Shown: positions 48,643 through 57,592, counted from the stretch's first letter. The stretch is 58,895 bases of DNA from Anaeromonas gelatinilytica (GCF_016820635.1 NZ_WSFU01000054.1:1-58895), one strand, 5' to 3'. A program made the numbers and translations. The notes: generated from the letters alone by a model not told the origin.

Positions 48643-48965
48643 AATCGACTAATTCTCCCAAGATATTTTAACAAAGCATACCCACAATTAGCACCTATTA
48701 AAGCTGAAATAATATATAATACTTGTTTTATTAAACTTATCATTTCTCTTTTAAGTATACTTTTTTCCAAAATTTCAAAGGATGAAAAAGTTCCTCCTAA
48801 AGATATAGCTATTGCCCATATCTTTATATTTCTACCTATATCAATCATGGTTTTCAACGGAGGATGATTTAATAATAAAGCTGCTAAACCAGCAAAAAAG
48901 CAAGATCCCAACATTACTCCAAAAGCAATAAAAAAATTATATATGATTTTACTTAAAGCATCCAT
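48630..48965 (-). CDS. ytrH: Sporulation membrane protein YtrH
   Basis: A 111-residue protein with three membrane segments (about 8-32, 47-65, 80-102) and typical YtrH sequence (FFIAFGVMLGSCFFAGLAAL, ISLGGTFSSFEILEKSI, each shortened). In Bacillus it is made in the mother cell under sigma-E. It supports the conclusion that the organism forms spores. Confidence 0.88.
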   Translation of the reverse strand: MDALSKIIYNFFIAFGVMLGSCFFAGLAALLLNHPPLKTMIDIGRNIKIWAIAISLGGTFSSFEILEKSILKREMISLIKQVLYIISALIGANCGYALLKYLGRISRLWLE

Positions 48966-49023
48966 ATCATCAACCCTTATTTTTTATTATTATGCAATTA
49001 AAATAATTTTTAGAATCCTTTCA

Positions 49024-49052
49024 TAAAAAAGAAGAGTTAATAACTCTTCAAT
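49024..49052 (-). terminator. Terminator after recX
   Basis: GAAGAGTT pairs with AACTCTTC around a 3-base loop, followed by TTTTTT on the minus strand, a few bases past the recX stop. Confidence 0.85.
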
Positions 49053-49056
49053 ATTT

Positions 49057-49701
49057 CTAATAATCATTATAATCTGTATTCATTACTTTCGATATAGCTT
49101 TTTTAATAATATCATATTCAAAACCCTTGTAAGATAAATGTCTTGCTAATTTTTGGAATTTTTTATTATTCTCCTCATCTTTTATTTTATTAATTTTTTT
49201 TCTGGCTAATATTATAGCATTTTCTAATTCTATATTCTTATCTTCTAATTTATCAATTTCATTTTGAGCTAAATCTTTATCTATTCCTTTCTTAAGTAAC
49301 TCATAATAGATCATATTTTTTCCAAACTTTTTTATTGCTCTTTTATCTTTAATTATACTATTAGCTAATCTCTGATCATCAATTAGATTATATTCCTTTA
49401 AACTATTAATCACAGAATTTATAATATTTTCTTCAAACCCATATTTTTGTAATTTATATTTTAAATTTTTTTCACTCTGTGAAGCTCCATTAATTATCTG
49501 TAGTGCTTTATTTTTACATTTTATAGTATCTTCCTTTACTATTATCCTATTCAAAGTCCTTCTATCTATTTTTTTTCCTGAATATAAATTTAAATTAAAA
49601 CTAATTTCTTTCAGTGTAGATTTAAAATACTCTCCATCAACATATATGTGTACTTTATTAATATCTTTATTATCAGATTTTATTTCACTTATTATAGCCA
49701 T
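49057..49701 (-). CDS. recX: Regulatory protein RecX
   Basis: A 214-residue RecX protein, which modulates RecA filaments. It consists of repeated three-helix units: IINGASQSEKNLKYKLQKYGF, LIDDQRLANSIIKDK and KLARHLSYKGFEYDIIKKAI (shortened). The ATG at 49701 is eight bases after AGGAG; another ATG two codons earlier is too close. No recA gene is in the window and no SOS box is seen here. Confidence 0.88.
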   Translation of the reverse strand: MAIISEIKSDNKDINKVHIYVDGEYFKSTLKEISFNLNLYSGKKIDRRTLNRIIVKEDTIKCKNKALQIINGASQSEKNLKYKLQKYGFEENIINSVINSLKEYNLIDDQRLANSIIKDKRAIKKFGKNMIYYELLKKGIDKDLAQNEIDKLEDKNIELENAIILARKKINKIKDEENNKKFQKLARHLSYKGFEYDIIKKAISKVMNTDYNDY

Positions 49702-49792
49702 ATTCATCTCTCCTATAATTTAAATTATCTCATAAATACATGTTTTAAAAAAGTATATATTTTTCTATACAAAAAAATATTTAAATTTATTC

Positions 49793-49821
49793 TTGACATT
49801 ATTTAAGTAAAAGATTATACT
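49793..49821 (+). promoter_or_regulatory. Sigma-A promoter of the met operon
   Basis: A perfect TTGACA (49793-49798) and TATACT (49816-49821) with a 17-base spacer, about 36 bases upstream of the riboswitch. Confidence 0.88.
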
Positions 49822-49856
49822 TTTATTTAGTATAAAATAAAAACTTAATAATGAAA

Positions 49857-49957
49857 CTCTTATCTAGAGAGGTGGAGGGACTGGCCCTATGAAACCCGGC
49901 AACCAATACTTAAAGTATATGGTGCTAATTCCAGCGGTAAATACCGAAAGATGAGAG
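49857..49957 (+). ncRNA. SAM-I (S-box) riboswitch
   Basis: The conserved core is directly readable: CTCTTATC (P1 5' side), AGAGAGGTGGAGGGACTGGC, GATGAAACCCGGCAACC-type segment (here CTATGAAACCCGGCAACC), GGTGCTAATTCC and GAAAGATGAGAG (P1 3' side). It binds S-adenosylmethionine and folds the downstream terminator when methionine is plentiful. It controls metNIQ. Confidence 0.97.
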
Positions 49958-49967
49958 AGGTTATTTA

Positions 49968-49996
49968 AAAATCCTCTTTCATAGAGGATTTTTTTT
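49968..49996 (+). terminator. Riboswitch-controlled terminator
   Basis: AATCCTCT pairs with AGAGGATT around a 5-base loop and is followed by eight T bases. AGAGAGG just upstream, at the 3' side of P1, can pair with CCTCT and act as the antiterminator. Confidence 0.93.
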
Positions 49997-50022
49997 ATTA
50001 TTCAAAACAGGAGGTATCAAAT

Positions 50023-51045
50023 TTGATAGAACTAAAAAACATTTATAAATCTTATCATACTAAAAACGATAAGATTACAGCTTTAAAAAATATTAATTTA
50101 AGAATCAATAAAAATGAAATCTTTGGAATAATAGGATTGAGTGGAGCTGGTAAATCTACTCTTATTCGTACAATCAATGGATTAGAAAAAATAGATCAAG
50201 GTACTATTCTAGTCGATAAAATAAACATAACAAATTTAAATAAAAAAGATTTATTAAAGGAAAGAAAAAATATTGGTATGATATTCCAACATTTTGATTT
50301 ACTAAACTCAAGAACAGTATATAGAAATGTTGCATTTCCCCTTGAAATCTCTAAAGTAGATAAGAAAATTATTGCTGAAAGAGTAAATGAATTATTAGAT
50401 TTAGTAGGTCTTGCAGATAAACGAGATACCTATCCATCACAACTTAGTGGTGGTCAAAAACAAAGGGTAGCAATAGCTAGAGCTTTAGCAAATAACCCCA
50501 AATTATTATTATGTGACGAAGCTACATCTGCTCTAGATCCAGAAACTACTAAATCGATATTAGCACTATTAAAAAAATTACAACAGACTTTAGACTTAAC
50601 TATTATAATGATTACTCATCAAATGGAAGTAGTAAAAGAAATTTGTGATAGAGTTGCAGTAATAAATAATGGAGAAATTGTGGAACTAGGTAATATAGAA
50701 GAAATATTTTTCAATCCAAAATCTAAAGTAACTCAAGGTTTTATTAACTCGATACATTCAAATGATATTAAGGATATTACTATTCCAAATAAGGAAAACT
50801 CCAAATTAATAAAACTTACTTTTATAGGAGAATCATCAAAAAAACCTATTATTTCTTCATTAATTAAAAATAATAATGTAGAAATCAATATTATTTCAGG
50901 AAACATAGATAAATTAACTTCTACAAACATAGGTAATTTAATTATTCAAATTAGTGGAAATTCTAATGAAATTAAGAATTCAATTAATTATCTTAATGCA
51001 GAAGGAATCAAATGGGAGGTGATCAATAATGATAAATCAATTTAG
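50023..51045 (+). CDS. metN: Methionine ABC transporter ATP-binding protein
   Basis: A 340-residue ATPase with Walker [10 protein letters not shown], signature QLSGGQKQRVAIA, Walker B LLLCDEATSALD and a C-terminal NIL/ACT-type regulatory domain (about 265-335). It powers methionine uptake. TTG at 50023 is the start, seven bases after GGAGG. First gene of metNIQ, under a SAM-I riboswitch; it overlaps metI by 17 bases. Confidence 0.96.
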   Translation: MIELKNIYKSYHTKNDKITALKNINLRINKNEIFGIIGLSGAGKSTLIRTINGLEKIDQGTILVDKINITNLNKKDLLKERKNIGMIFQHFDLLNSRTVYRNVAFPLEISKVDKKIIAERVNELLDLVGLADKRDTYPSQLSGGQKQRVAIARALANNPKLLLCDEATSALDPETTKSILALLKKLQQTLDLTIIMITHQMEVVKEICDRVAVINNGEIVELGNIEEIFFNPKSKVTQGFINSIHSNDIKDITIPNKENSKLIKLTFIGESSKKPIISSLIKNNNVEINIISGNIDKLTSTNIGNLIIQISGNSNEIKNSINYLNAEGIKWEVINNDKSI

Positions 51046-51682
51046 TTTCTTAATAAATCCTCTTTTAGAAACTTTATACATGGTTTTTTTATCAGGAATT
51101 TTTGGTTTAATAATTGGATTCCCTCTAGGTATAATGTTTTATGCAACCGAAAAAGAAGGTCTTTGGGAAAATAGATTTTTAAACAGTATTTTAGGAGTCT
51201 TAATCAATATAGGTAGATCTTTCCCTTTTATTATTTTAATGATAGTACTTTCGCCTATATCCAGAGTAATAATAGGAAGTTCAATAGGAACTACAGCAAG
51301 TATAGTACCATTATCCATAGCTGCTGCTCCTTTCTTTGCTAGAATTGTAGAAAACTCTTTAAAAGAAGTAAATCCAGGTGTTATTGAAGCATCATTAGCT
51401 ATGGGAGCATCTAATTTCCAAATTATATTTAAAGTTCTTATTCCAGAAGCATTACCTTCTCTAGTATTAGGAACTACATTGACTGTTATAAATCTTATTG
51501 GATATTCAGCAATGGCAGGGGCTATAGGTGGAGGAGGTCTAGGAGACTTAGCTATTAGATATGGATTTTATAGATTTCAAGGTGATATAATGATTATTTC
51601 TGTTATAGTTATAATTATTTTAGTCCAAGGCGTTCAATTATTAGGCAATAAAATTGCAATAAGTTTAAATAAAAATCGTTAG
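51029..51682 (+). CDS. metI: Methionine ABC transporter permease
   Basis: A 217-residue permease with five predicted membrane helices and the coupling (EAA) motif VIEASLAMGASNFQIIFKVL. FPFIILMIVLSPISRVIIG and GAIGGGGLGDLAIRYGF are typical of MetI. It forms a complex with MetN and the MetQ lipoprotein. Coupled by overlap to metN. Confidence 0.96.
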   Translation: MINQFSFLINPLLETLYMVFLSGIFGLIIGFPLGIMFYATEKEGLWENRFLNSILGVLINIGRSFPFIILMIVLSPISRVIIGSSIGTTASIVPLSIAAAPFFARIVENSLKEVNPGVIEASLAMGASNFQIIFKVLIPEALPSLVLGTTLTVINLIGYSAMAGAIGGGGLGDLAIRYGFYRFQGDIMIISVIVIIILVQGVQLLGNKIAISLNKNR

Positions 51683-51693
51683 GAGGAATTTAA

Positions 51694-52488
51694 ATGAAAA
51701 AAATATTATTTACATCATTATTAATAGCATTAATTATTTTAAGCGCTTGTGGAAATGATACTACTGATCAAAACACTTTAAAAGTAGGAGCTTCTCCATT
51801 ACCTCATGGAGAAATTCTAGAACAAATTAAGGAAGATTTATCTGAAGAAGGAATAAATCTAGAAATTGTTGAATTTACTGATTATGTTAAGCCTAATTTG
51901 TCATTATCTGAAGGCGAATTAGATGCTAACTTCTTTCAACATTCTCCGTACTTAGAAGATTTTAATAAAAATAACGATACTGATCTCATTTCATTGGGAA
52001 GCATTCACTTAGAGCCTTTAGGTGTATATTCAAATAATATAGAAAACATAGATGACATTGAAGAAGGAAATAGTATCGCAATACCTAGTGATCCAACTAA
52101 TGGAGGTAGAGCTTTATTGTTATTAGAAAATAATGGATTAATAAAGCTAGATGAAAATGCTGGTCTATTAGCAACAGAAGAAGATATAATTGAGAATCCT
52201 AAAAACTTAGAATTTAAGCCTCTTGAAGCAGCGCAAATTCCTAGATCTTTAAATGATGTAGATTTAGCTGTAATAAATGGAAATTATGCTTTAGAGGCAA
52301 ACTTAACCCCTACCGAAGATGCAATAATATTAGAAAAAGAAGATTCTCCATATGGAAATATATTAGCAATAAGAAATGGAGACGAAGATAGAAAAGATTT
52401 AAAACTTTTAATTGAAGCTCTGCAAAGCGAAAAAGTAAAGAACTTTATTGAAAACAATTATGAAGGTGGCATAATTCCAACATTTTAA
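51694..52488 (+). CDS. metQ: Methionine-binding lipoprotein
   Basis: A 264-residue NlpA/MetQ lipoprotein with lipobox LILSACG (cysteine about residue 19) and typical NlpA motifs (VGASPLPHGEILE, DANFFQHSPYLEDFN, IPSDPTNGGRALLLLE). It captures methionine outside the membrane for MetNI. It follows metI by 11 bases, with AGGAGG before the ATG. Confidence 0.96.
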   Translation: MKKILFTSLLIALIILSACGNDTTDQNTLKVGASPLPHGEILEQIKEDLSEEGINLEIVEFTDYVKPNLSLSEGELDANFFQHSPYLEDFNKNNDTDLISLGSIHLEPLGVYSNNIENIDDIEEGNSIAIPSDPTNGGRALLLLENNGLIKLDENAGLLATEEDIIENPKNLEFKPLEAAQIPRSLNDVDLAVINGNYALEANLTPTEDAIILEKEDSPYGNILAIRNGDEDRKDLKLLIEALQSEKVKNFIENNYEGGIIPTF

Positions 52489-52630
52489 AAGGCTCCATCC
52501 ACTACATGACTAAAAATAACTTTCATACCTAATAAGTCTTTTATCTTATTTACTAATGTATATTTCTTAGAACTAGTATTTATTCTTTTATATGTTTCCT
52601 TCCTACCTACTAAAACATAAGGTCCACATA
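52485..52630 (-). pseudogene. Possible minus-strand gene remnant between metQ and fbp
   Basis: About 47 codons are open on the minus strand and end in a TAA that overlaps the metQ stop. The translated piece looks protein-like (GPYVLVGRKETYKRI, LVNKIKDLLGMKVIFSHVV), but no start codon is found and the frame begins in the region of the T-rich hairpin. It may be the 3' end of a gene whose front has been lost. Confidence 0.3.
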
Positions 52631-52636
52631 TTAAAC

Positions 52637-52680
52637 AAAAAAACAAGAAATTTTCTTAAAATAGAAAATTTCTTGTTTTT
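52637..52680. terminator. Bidirectional terminator between metNIQ and fbp
   Basis: AACAAGAAATTTTC and its complement form a 14-bp stem with an 8-base loop. T-runs follow on both strands, so it can serve convergent metQ and fbp. Confidence 0.92.
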
Positions 52681-52712
52681 ATCAACTTTACTAATAACCT
52701 AAATTTAAGTTT

Positions 52713-54701
52713 TTATTCTATATCTTCATTTATAAGTCCCATTCTATAAGCAGCTAATAATTTTTTTAAATATTTCACTCTGTCATTAAGTTCCTTACCT
52801 TTATCTGTATCATAAATATATTTTCTCTTATCCATCTTTTCAAGTACTTCTAAGGTAGATAATATATCCGTTTCTTCAACAATGGCTCTCTCCTTAGATT
52901 CAAATGGATCATGAGAAGCTAATCTTATTCCATAAGAATTGTATATTAATGTATAACCTGCCAATCCAGTTTTAGATTGATAAGCTTTTGAAAAACCTCC
53001 ATCAATAACTAATAATTTACCATCCCCTTTTATTGGACTCTCGCCTTTTGAAGCTTTAACAGGAACATGACCATTTATTATATGAGACACTTCTGGATTT
53101 AGTCCAAATTCTCTTAATATATTATCTAATATGATTTCATTATCTCTAAATTTATAATACGGATCTTTAATTTCTATATGAGTACTCTTATCATCTATAA
53201 AATATCTTTCAAAAGTAGTCATCCTATTTTTCCCAAATAATGGTGAATCACCATTACACCATAAATACCACATAATATCTTGTCCATATAATTTTTTATC
53301 TAAATCTCCATTATTGAAATATGACATTCTTACCAAAAAATCTAATTTATCAAAAAGAGTCTTACCATATAATTTCTCATTCCCTAAATTAACTTTTCTA
53401 AAACTTCCTTCTTCAGTCATTGGCACACAACTATGGTATAAAAGATTAGAATTATATTTTAAATACATACTTCCATTTGAATAAAGGAATTTTATATGTT
53501 TTTGAAGTTTATCACTACCTAAAAAACACTCCCTGATTCTATTTATTATTCTTTCTTCCTCTTCAGTTAACCTATATGGATTATTTTTATCTACTGTAGG
53601 AAATTTTGTATCATTCAATTTATATTTCTGATTATTTACTTCAATAGTATTTTCTCGATAATTAATTTTATCTAATAATAATCTATCATCCATATCATAA
53701 TTTGGACTATTTTTAATGATCTGTCCTTCTATTTTAAATTGAATTATTGATATTGCTTTATGCATTTTTGATATTAATTCTAAATCTTTCTCTTGATAAT
53801 AATTTTCTATAGGCTTCTTAGGAATAAAACTATTACATTCATCATCTTTATAAGTATTAAGAGCAAATGTAGCTAATGGTAATAAATTAATACCATACCC
53901 TTCCTCTAATGTAGATAAATTCGCATATCTTAATGCTATTCTTACTACATTAGTTATACAAGCTAAAGAACCACTAGCTGCTCCCATCCACAAAATATCA
54001 TGATTACCCCATTGTAAATCTACAGAATTACTTCTATCAATTAAATCATCTAAGATTTTATGAGCATAAGGCCCTCTATCATATATATCTCCTACTATGT
54101 GTAATCTATCAATAGCTAGTCTTTGTATTAAATTTGCTATAGCCACTATAAAATCATCAGCCCTATCTATTTCAATAATAGTATCTATTATATTATTGAA
54201 ATAGTCATGTTTGTTTAATCTCTCTTCTTCTTCATGTAGTAATTCTTCAATTATATATGCAAAATCTTTAGGTAATGTTTTTCTCACCCTAGATCTAGTA
54301 TACTTTGAAGAAACTACCCTACATATTTTAATTAATTGTACTAAAGTATTCTTATACCATCTATCTAAATCAGATATCTCCTTTTTTATTAAATCCAATT
54401 TTTCTTCGGGATAGTATAATAATGTAGCTAATTTTCTTTTTTCCTTACAATTTAATTCACCATCAAATAAATCATCTATCTTGAATTTTAATACCCCTGA
54501 AGCATTTCTTAATACATAGCTAAATGCCTCATATTCACCATGAAGATCTGTTAAAAAATGTTCTGTCCCCTTTGGTAAGTTTAAAATAGCATTTAAATTT
54601 ATAATTTCAGATGTAACCGAGGATATTGAAGAATATTCTTCAGATAATAATTTTAAATAATCTATATCCTTCATTAGTTGATTAATAGTGATATTTTTCA
54701 C
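52713..54701 (-). CDS. fbp: Fructose-1,6-bisphosphatase, class III
   Basis: Gluconeogenic enzyme hydrolysing fructose 1,6-bisphosphate to fructose 6-phosphate; 662 residues, the typical length of the Firmicute-specific class III. Metallophosphatase motifs are TDLHGEYEAF, VGDIYDRGP, WGNHDILWMG and INGHVPVK, with GGFSKAYQ near the end. A GTG start at 54701 follows GGGGGAG. In Bacillus class III fbp is constitutive; here no operator was recognised. It opposes pfkA in the same window. Confidence 0.95.
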   Translation of the reverse strand: MKNITINQLMKDIDYLKLLSEEYSSISSVTSEIINLNAILNLPKGTEHFLTDLHGEYEAFSYVLRNASGVLKFKIDDLFDGELNCKEKRKLATLLYYPEEKLDLIKKEISDLDRWYKNTLVQLIKICRVVSSKYTRSRVRKTLPKDFAYIIEELLHEEEERLNKHDYFNNIIDTIIEIDRADDFIVAIANLIQRLAIDRLHIVGDIYDRGPYAHKILDDLIDRSNSVDLQWGNHDILWMGAASGSLACITNVVRIALRYANLSTLEEGYGINLLPLATFALNTYKDDECNSFIPKKPIENYYQEKDLELISKMHKAISIIQFKIEGQIIKNSPNYDMDDRLLLDKINYRENTIEVNNQKYKLNDTKFPTVDKNNPYRLTEEEERIINRIRECFLGSDKLQKHIKFLYSNGSMYLKYNSNLLYHSCVPMTEEGSFRKVNLGNEKLYGKTLFDKLDFLVRMSYFNNGDLDKKLYGQDIMWYLWCNGDSPLFGKNRMTTFERYFIDDKSTHIEIKDPYYKFRDNEIILDNILREFGLNPEVSHIINGHVPVKASKGESPIKGDGKLLVIDGGFSKAYQSKTGLAGYTLIYNSYGIRLASHDPFESKERAIVEETDILSTLEVLEKMDKRKYIYDTDKGKELNDRVKYLKKLLAAYRMGLINEDIE

Positions 54702-54761
54702 TGAAACTCCCCCTATTTGTATATAATATATACTCTTATTAATATATCATAATTATTCAAA

Positions 54762-54800
54762 AAATAGATGAATGAATTTCATCTATTTTTTGAATAAACT
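54762..54800 (-). terminator. Terminator overlapping the end of the 69-residue gene
   Basis: CAAAAAATAGATGAA pairs with TTCATCTATTTTTTG around a short loop, giving a T-run in the 3' arm. The stop codon TAG lies inside the 5' arm. Confidence 0.8.
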
Positions 54801-54992
54801 TCTAAATAGTCCTTTTTTCTTTTCTTTCTTTTTAAGAAAATCTTCTTCCTTTAAAAAATCCCAAGTTTTTTTAGAATGTTCCTCTCCTCCAACACATGTA
54901 TTTCCTTCAATATAATATTTATTGTCTTCTTTATGAAGAGTTATAAAACAATTTCTTCCACAACCATTGCATTGCGTCTTGTTACTTTCCAT
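54783..54992 (-). CDS. Small cysteine-motif protein
   Basis: A 69-residue protein with Cys at positions 8, 11, 15 and 33 (CNGCGRNC, then NTCVGG) and a very basic end (KKKEKKKGLFRSLFKK). Four cysteines in a C-x2-C-x3-C...C arrangement could hold zinc or an iron-sulfur cluster. It starts with ATG after GGAGG. No family was recognised. It sits near the iron-transport genes but is separate from them. Confidence 0.7.
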   Translation of the reverse strand: MESNKTQCNGCGRNCFITLHKEDNKYYIEGNTCVGGEEHSKKTWDFLKEEDFLKKKEKKKGLFRSLFKK

Positions 54993-55059
54993 TATAATCG
55001 TATCCTCCTATTAGATATCTAAATTATTATATCATAATTCATGATTTAATTAACACAAT

Positions 55060-55098
55060 AAAAAAGATAGGATAAATAACATTAACCCATCTTTTTAA
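55060..55098 (-). terminator. Likely terminator of the feoAB-zinc-ribbon transcript
   Basis: The minus-strand sequence has AAAAGAT...ATCTTTT arms with imperfect GC pairs inside and is followed by TTTTTT. The 5' arm overlaps the stop codon of the 51-residue gene. Confidence 0.6.
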
Positions 55099-55237
55099 AA
55101 ATACTACAATCTTTACACTCCGAACATTTCTTTAATAATATAGTATTACATCTTGGACACCTAATCAAATTAGGATCCTTTATTTTATTGTTGCATTGGG
55201 AACATATTCTTACACCTTCTGTAGTATTGCAATTCAC
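55082..55237 (-). CDS. Small zinc-ribbon protein downstream of feoB
   Basis: A 51-residue protein that is easily missed because it starts with GTG (55237), eight bases after GGGAG. It has eight cysteines at positions 3, 12, 15, 27, 30, 38, 41 and 44, grouped as CSQC, CPRC and CSECKDC. The first two CxxC pairs look like a zinc ribbon; the last group is a triple-cysteine cluster. It begins 12 bases after the feoB stop, so it is co-transcribed with feoAB. It is not the usual FeoC or the short membrane FeoB-associated Cys-rich protein. Confidence 0.7.
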   Translation of the reverse strand: MNCNTTEGVRICSQCNNKIKDPNLIRCPRCNTILLKKCSECKDCSIFKKMG

Positions 55238-55249
55238 TCAATCATCTCC

Positions 55250-57103
55250 CTATGCTATAAATTCTAATATTCTATATAATATTCCTCCAGTAACAAAAGC
55301 TATTATCCAACTTGATACCCAAATTGCAACCGATTCTGTTTTAGTTCTTTCCTTAAGCATAATCAACATAGCTGCTATACATGGAACAAATAATGTAATT
55401 GTAACTAGAGCTACAATAGTTTGATTTGCAGTCATAGCTAATGAACTTAATCCTGCAGCTCCAAAATCACGTCTAACTATTCCCATTATAAAAGCTGTAG
55501 CAGCTTCTTTTGGTAAACCTAACCATCCTACTGTAATAGGTTTCACTGCATTTTGTATAAAAGTTAATATACCACTATATTGAAGTACTGTTATTATTAT
55601 AGCACCAATCACAAATATAGGACCTGCCTCTTTTATAAATGATATTGATTTTATATATGTCTTCTTCAATACATTACTTATTCTTGGCATTCTCAACGGA
55701 GGTAAATCAATTAATAAATCGGTTGATTCCCCAGGAAGTATTTTATTTAATACAGTTCCCGATAACACATATACTATAAATATTGATAACGCATATATTA
55801 TTAAATATTTAGATCCTAAAGGTGCAATAAGTCCCACAATAACTCCTATTTGAGCTGAACAAGGAATTGCTAATCCTAATAAGAATACCGCTATTATCCT
55901 TTCTCTTTTAGAACCTAATAATCTAGTAGTTACAGTAGCCATAGTTACACAACCAAATCCTAATATCATAGGTATTACTGCTCTACCATTTAATCCTATA
56001 GACGTTAGTAATCTATCAACTAAAGCCGCTATTCTTGGTAAATAACCTGAATCTTCTAGTATTGATAAGAACAAATAAAAACCTATTACTAATGGTAGTA
56101 ACAATCCAAAGGTATATGTTATTGACATAGTTAATACTCCAAATTCACCAATAAGAAGTTGCCCTATGAATGAAGTTTCCGATACTAAATTACTTATTAT
56201 TCCTCTAATAAAAGGTTCATAGGTATCAGCAAAAATAAATCCTTCGGTAAAATCTACTACTGTTTGAGCAATAAATACACCAACAAATTCATATAATAAA
56301 TACAATGCAACCAACAACATAGGTATACCAGTTATCGGTTTAAGCATGAGTCTTCCTAATTTTGTTCCAAAACTTATACTATCAGTAGTCTCTGTAACAA
56401 TTTTATTAATTATATTATTAACTCTTTCTCTTCTATCTAAGTATATTTTATCTCTATAATCTATATCACCAATATTATTTTTAGCCGAAACATGGGGGTC
56501 TCCTTCCATTATCAATACAGCTTCAGCTTTATTTGTAGATTTTTCAGTTAAATCCTCTAATTCTTCAGTCAACTTAATACTACTATTACCTATTTTAGCT
56601 AAATGTAATGAATTCTTTACCTCTTCTAACCCTTGTCCCTTTGGAGCAATTGTAGGAATAACAGGTACTCCCAACTCATTACTCAATTTGTCTATATCAA
56701 TTTTTAATCCCTTTTTCTCTGCTTCATCCATCATATTAATTGCTACTATAGTAGGTATATCCATATCTATTACTTGTTGAGTCAAGAATAAATCCCTTTC
56801 TAAATGCACTGCATCTACTACATTTACTACAATATCGGCTGATGCAATTGCATCCCTAGCAACAATCTCCTCATCATTAAAAGATGATACTCCATATACT
56901 CCAGGAGTATCTATTATTATATAATCTTTAAATTTTCCAGAACTAATATCTAACGTTGTTCCTGGAAAATTAGATACATCTACATATATACCGGTAAAAG
57001 AATTAAAAAATATTGATTTCCCGACATTAGGATTTCCTGTAAGTACTACCTTCTTTACTCCTTCTGGAATATCTATCTGATGACTTATATTACAACAATC
57101 CAT
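55250..57103 (-). CDS. feoB: Ferrous iron transport protein B
   Basis: A 617-residue GTP-gated Fe(II) transporter. The G domain shows LTGNPNVGKSIFFN (G1), VDVSNFPGTTLDIS (G2), DTPGVYG (G3) and NMMDEAEKKG (G4); the membrane part has two Gate regions (GFGCVTMATVTTRLLGSKRE, FVPCIAAMLIMLKERTK, shortened). The N-terminus is short but complete, and the total is somewhat less than the 650-700 common in clostridia. Start after AGGAGG. It is coupled to feoA and followed by the zinc-ribbon gene. Confidence 0.95.
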   Translation of the reverse strand: MDCCNISHQIDIPEGVKKVVLTGNPNVGKSIFFNSFTGIYVDVSNFPGTTLDISSGKFKDYIIIDTPGVYGVSSFNDEEIVARDAIASADIVVNVVDAVHLERDLFLTQQVIDMDIPTIVAINMMDEAEKKGLKIDIDKLSNELGVPVIPTIAPKGQGLEEVKNSLHLAKIGNSSIKLTEELEDLTEKSTNKAEAVLIMEGDPHVSAKNNIGDIDYRDKIYLDRRERVNNIINKIVTETTDSISFGTKLGRLMLKPITGIPMLLVALYLLYEFVGVFIAQTVVDFTEGFIFADTYEPFIRGIISNLVSETSFIGQLLIGEFGVLTMSITYTFGLLLPLVIGFYLFLSILEDSGYLPRIAALVDRLLTSIGLNGRAVIPMILGFGCVTMATVTTRLLGSKRERIIAVFLLGLAIPCSAQIGVIVGLIAPLGSKYLIIYALSIFIVYVLSGTVLNKILPGESTDLLIDLPPLRMPRISNVLKKTYIKSISFIKEAGPIFVIGAIIITVLQYSGILTFIQNAVKPITVGWLGLPKEAATAFIMGIVRRDFGAAGLSSLAMTANQTIVALVTITLFVPCIAAMLIMLKERTKTESVAIWVSSWIIAFVTGGILYRILEFIA

Positions 57104-57114
57104 TATGTTTCCTC

Positions 57115-57372
57115 CTATCTAGCTATAACTGTCTTGCCTATAGATTTTTGCGTTTGTAGTTCATCCACAGTTATCTTTTTTGCTAATTTTCTTCCTACTG
57201 CAATCTCTTGTAAATTTTTTTTTAGGATTATTGGACCTCCAGGTATCTTTTCAACACATTCTACTGTTGACCCTTCAGAAATACCAAATCTTAATGTTTT
57301 AGCCCTTACCATTGTATCAGGGATATTTATTATTTTAAACTTATCTCCTCTATTTACTTCAGCTAAATTCAT
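57115..57372 (-). CDS. feoA: Ferrous iron transport protein A
   Basis: An 85-residue SH3-like FeoA protein (AEVNRGDKFKIINIPD, LRFGISEGSTVECVEKIPGGP) that supports FeoB-dependent Fe(II) uptake. Start at ATG after GGGGG. First gene of feoAB-zinc ribbon. It is preceded by a consensus promoter whose start region overlaps a Fur-like box. Confidence 0.92.
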   Translation of the reverse strand: MNLAEVNRGDKFKIINIPDTMVRAKTLRFGISEGSTVECVEKIPGGPIILKKNLQEIAVGRKLAKKITVDELQTQKSIGKTVIAR

Positions 57373-57483
57373 TGATGATTCCCCCTTTTATAATAACTAT
57401 ATTCGTTTTCTCTTGAAATCTATTCTCATTATAACACGAAAAAAAATATATTAAATGATTTCAATCACATTTTAGTGTTTAGG

Positions 57484-57498
57484 TGATAATAATTTTCA
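57484..57498 (-). promoter_or_regulatory. Fur-like box before feoA
   Basis: Plus strand TGATAATAATTTTCA matches the 7-1-7 Fur site TGATAAT-N-ATTATCA at 14 of 15 positions counting the free one. It begins eight bases past the -10 element of the feoA promoter, where a repressor would block transcription when iron is sufficient. Confidence 0.65.
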
Positions 57499-57505
57499 CT
57501 ATTTT

Positions 57506-57534
57506 AGTATAAATCGTTATTAGATATTTGTCAA
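57506..57534 (-). promoter_or_regulatory. Sigma-A promoter of feoAB
   Basis: TTGACA (57529-57534) and TATACT (57506-57511), 17-base spacer, about 130 bases before feoA. Confidence 0.85.
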
Positions 57535-57545
57535 TTATTCTCTAT

Positions 57546-57592
57546 AAAAAACAAAATAAAAGCCTATGGATTTATTCTCCATAAGCCTTTAC
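57546..57592 (-). terminator. Terminator at the end of the serine hydrolase gene
   Basis: AAAGGCTTATGGA pairs with TCCATAGGCTTTT around a short loop (one mismatch/wobble), followed by T-rich sequence. The stop codon lies in the loop region. Confidence 0.75.

Noticed and set aside
57080-57454. Plus-strand open frame opposite feoA and the feoB start
   Set aside because: Covers feoA in antisense; the feo genes have all expected motifs and signals.
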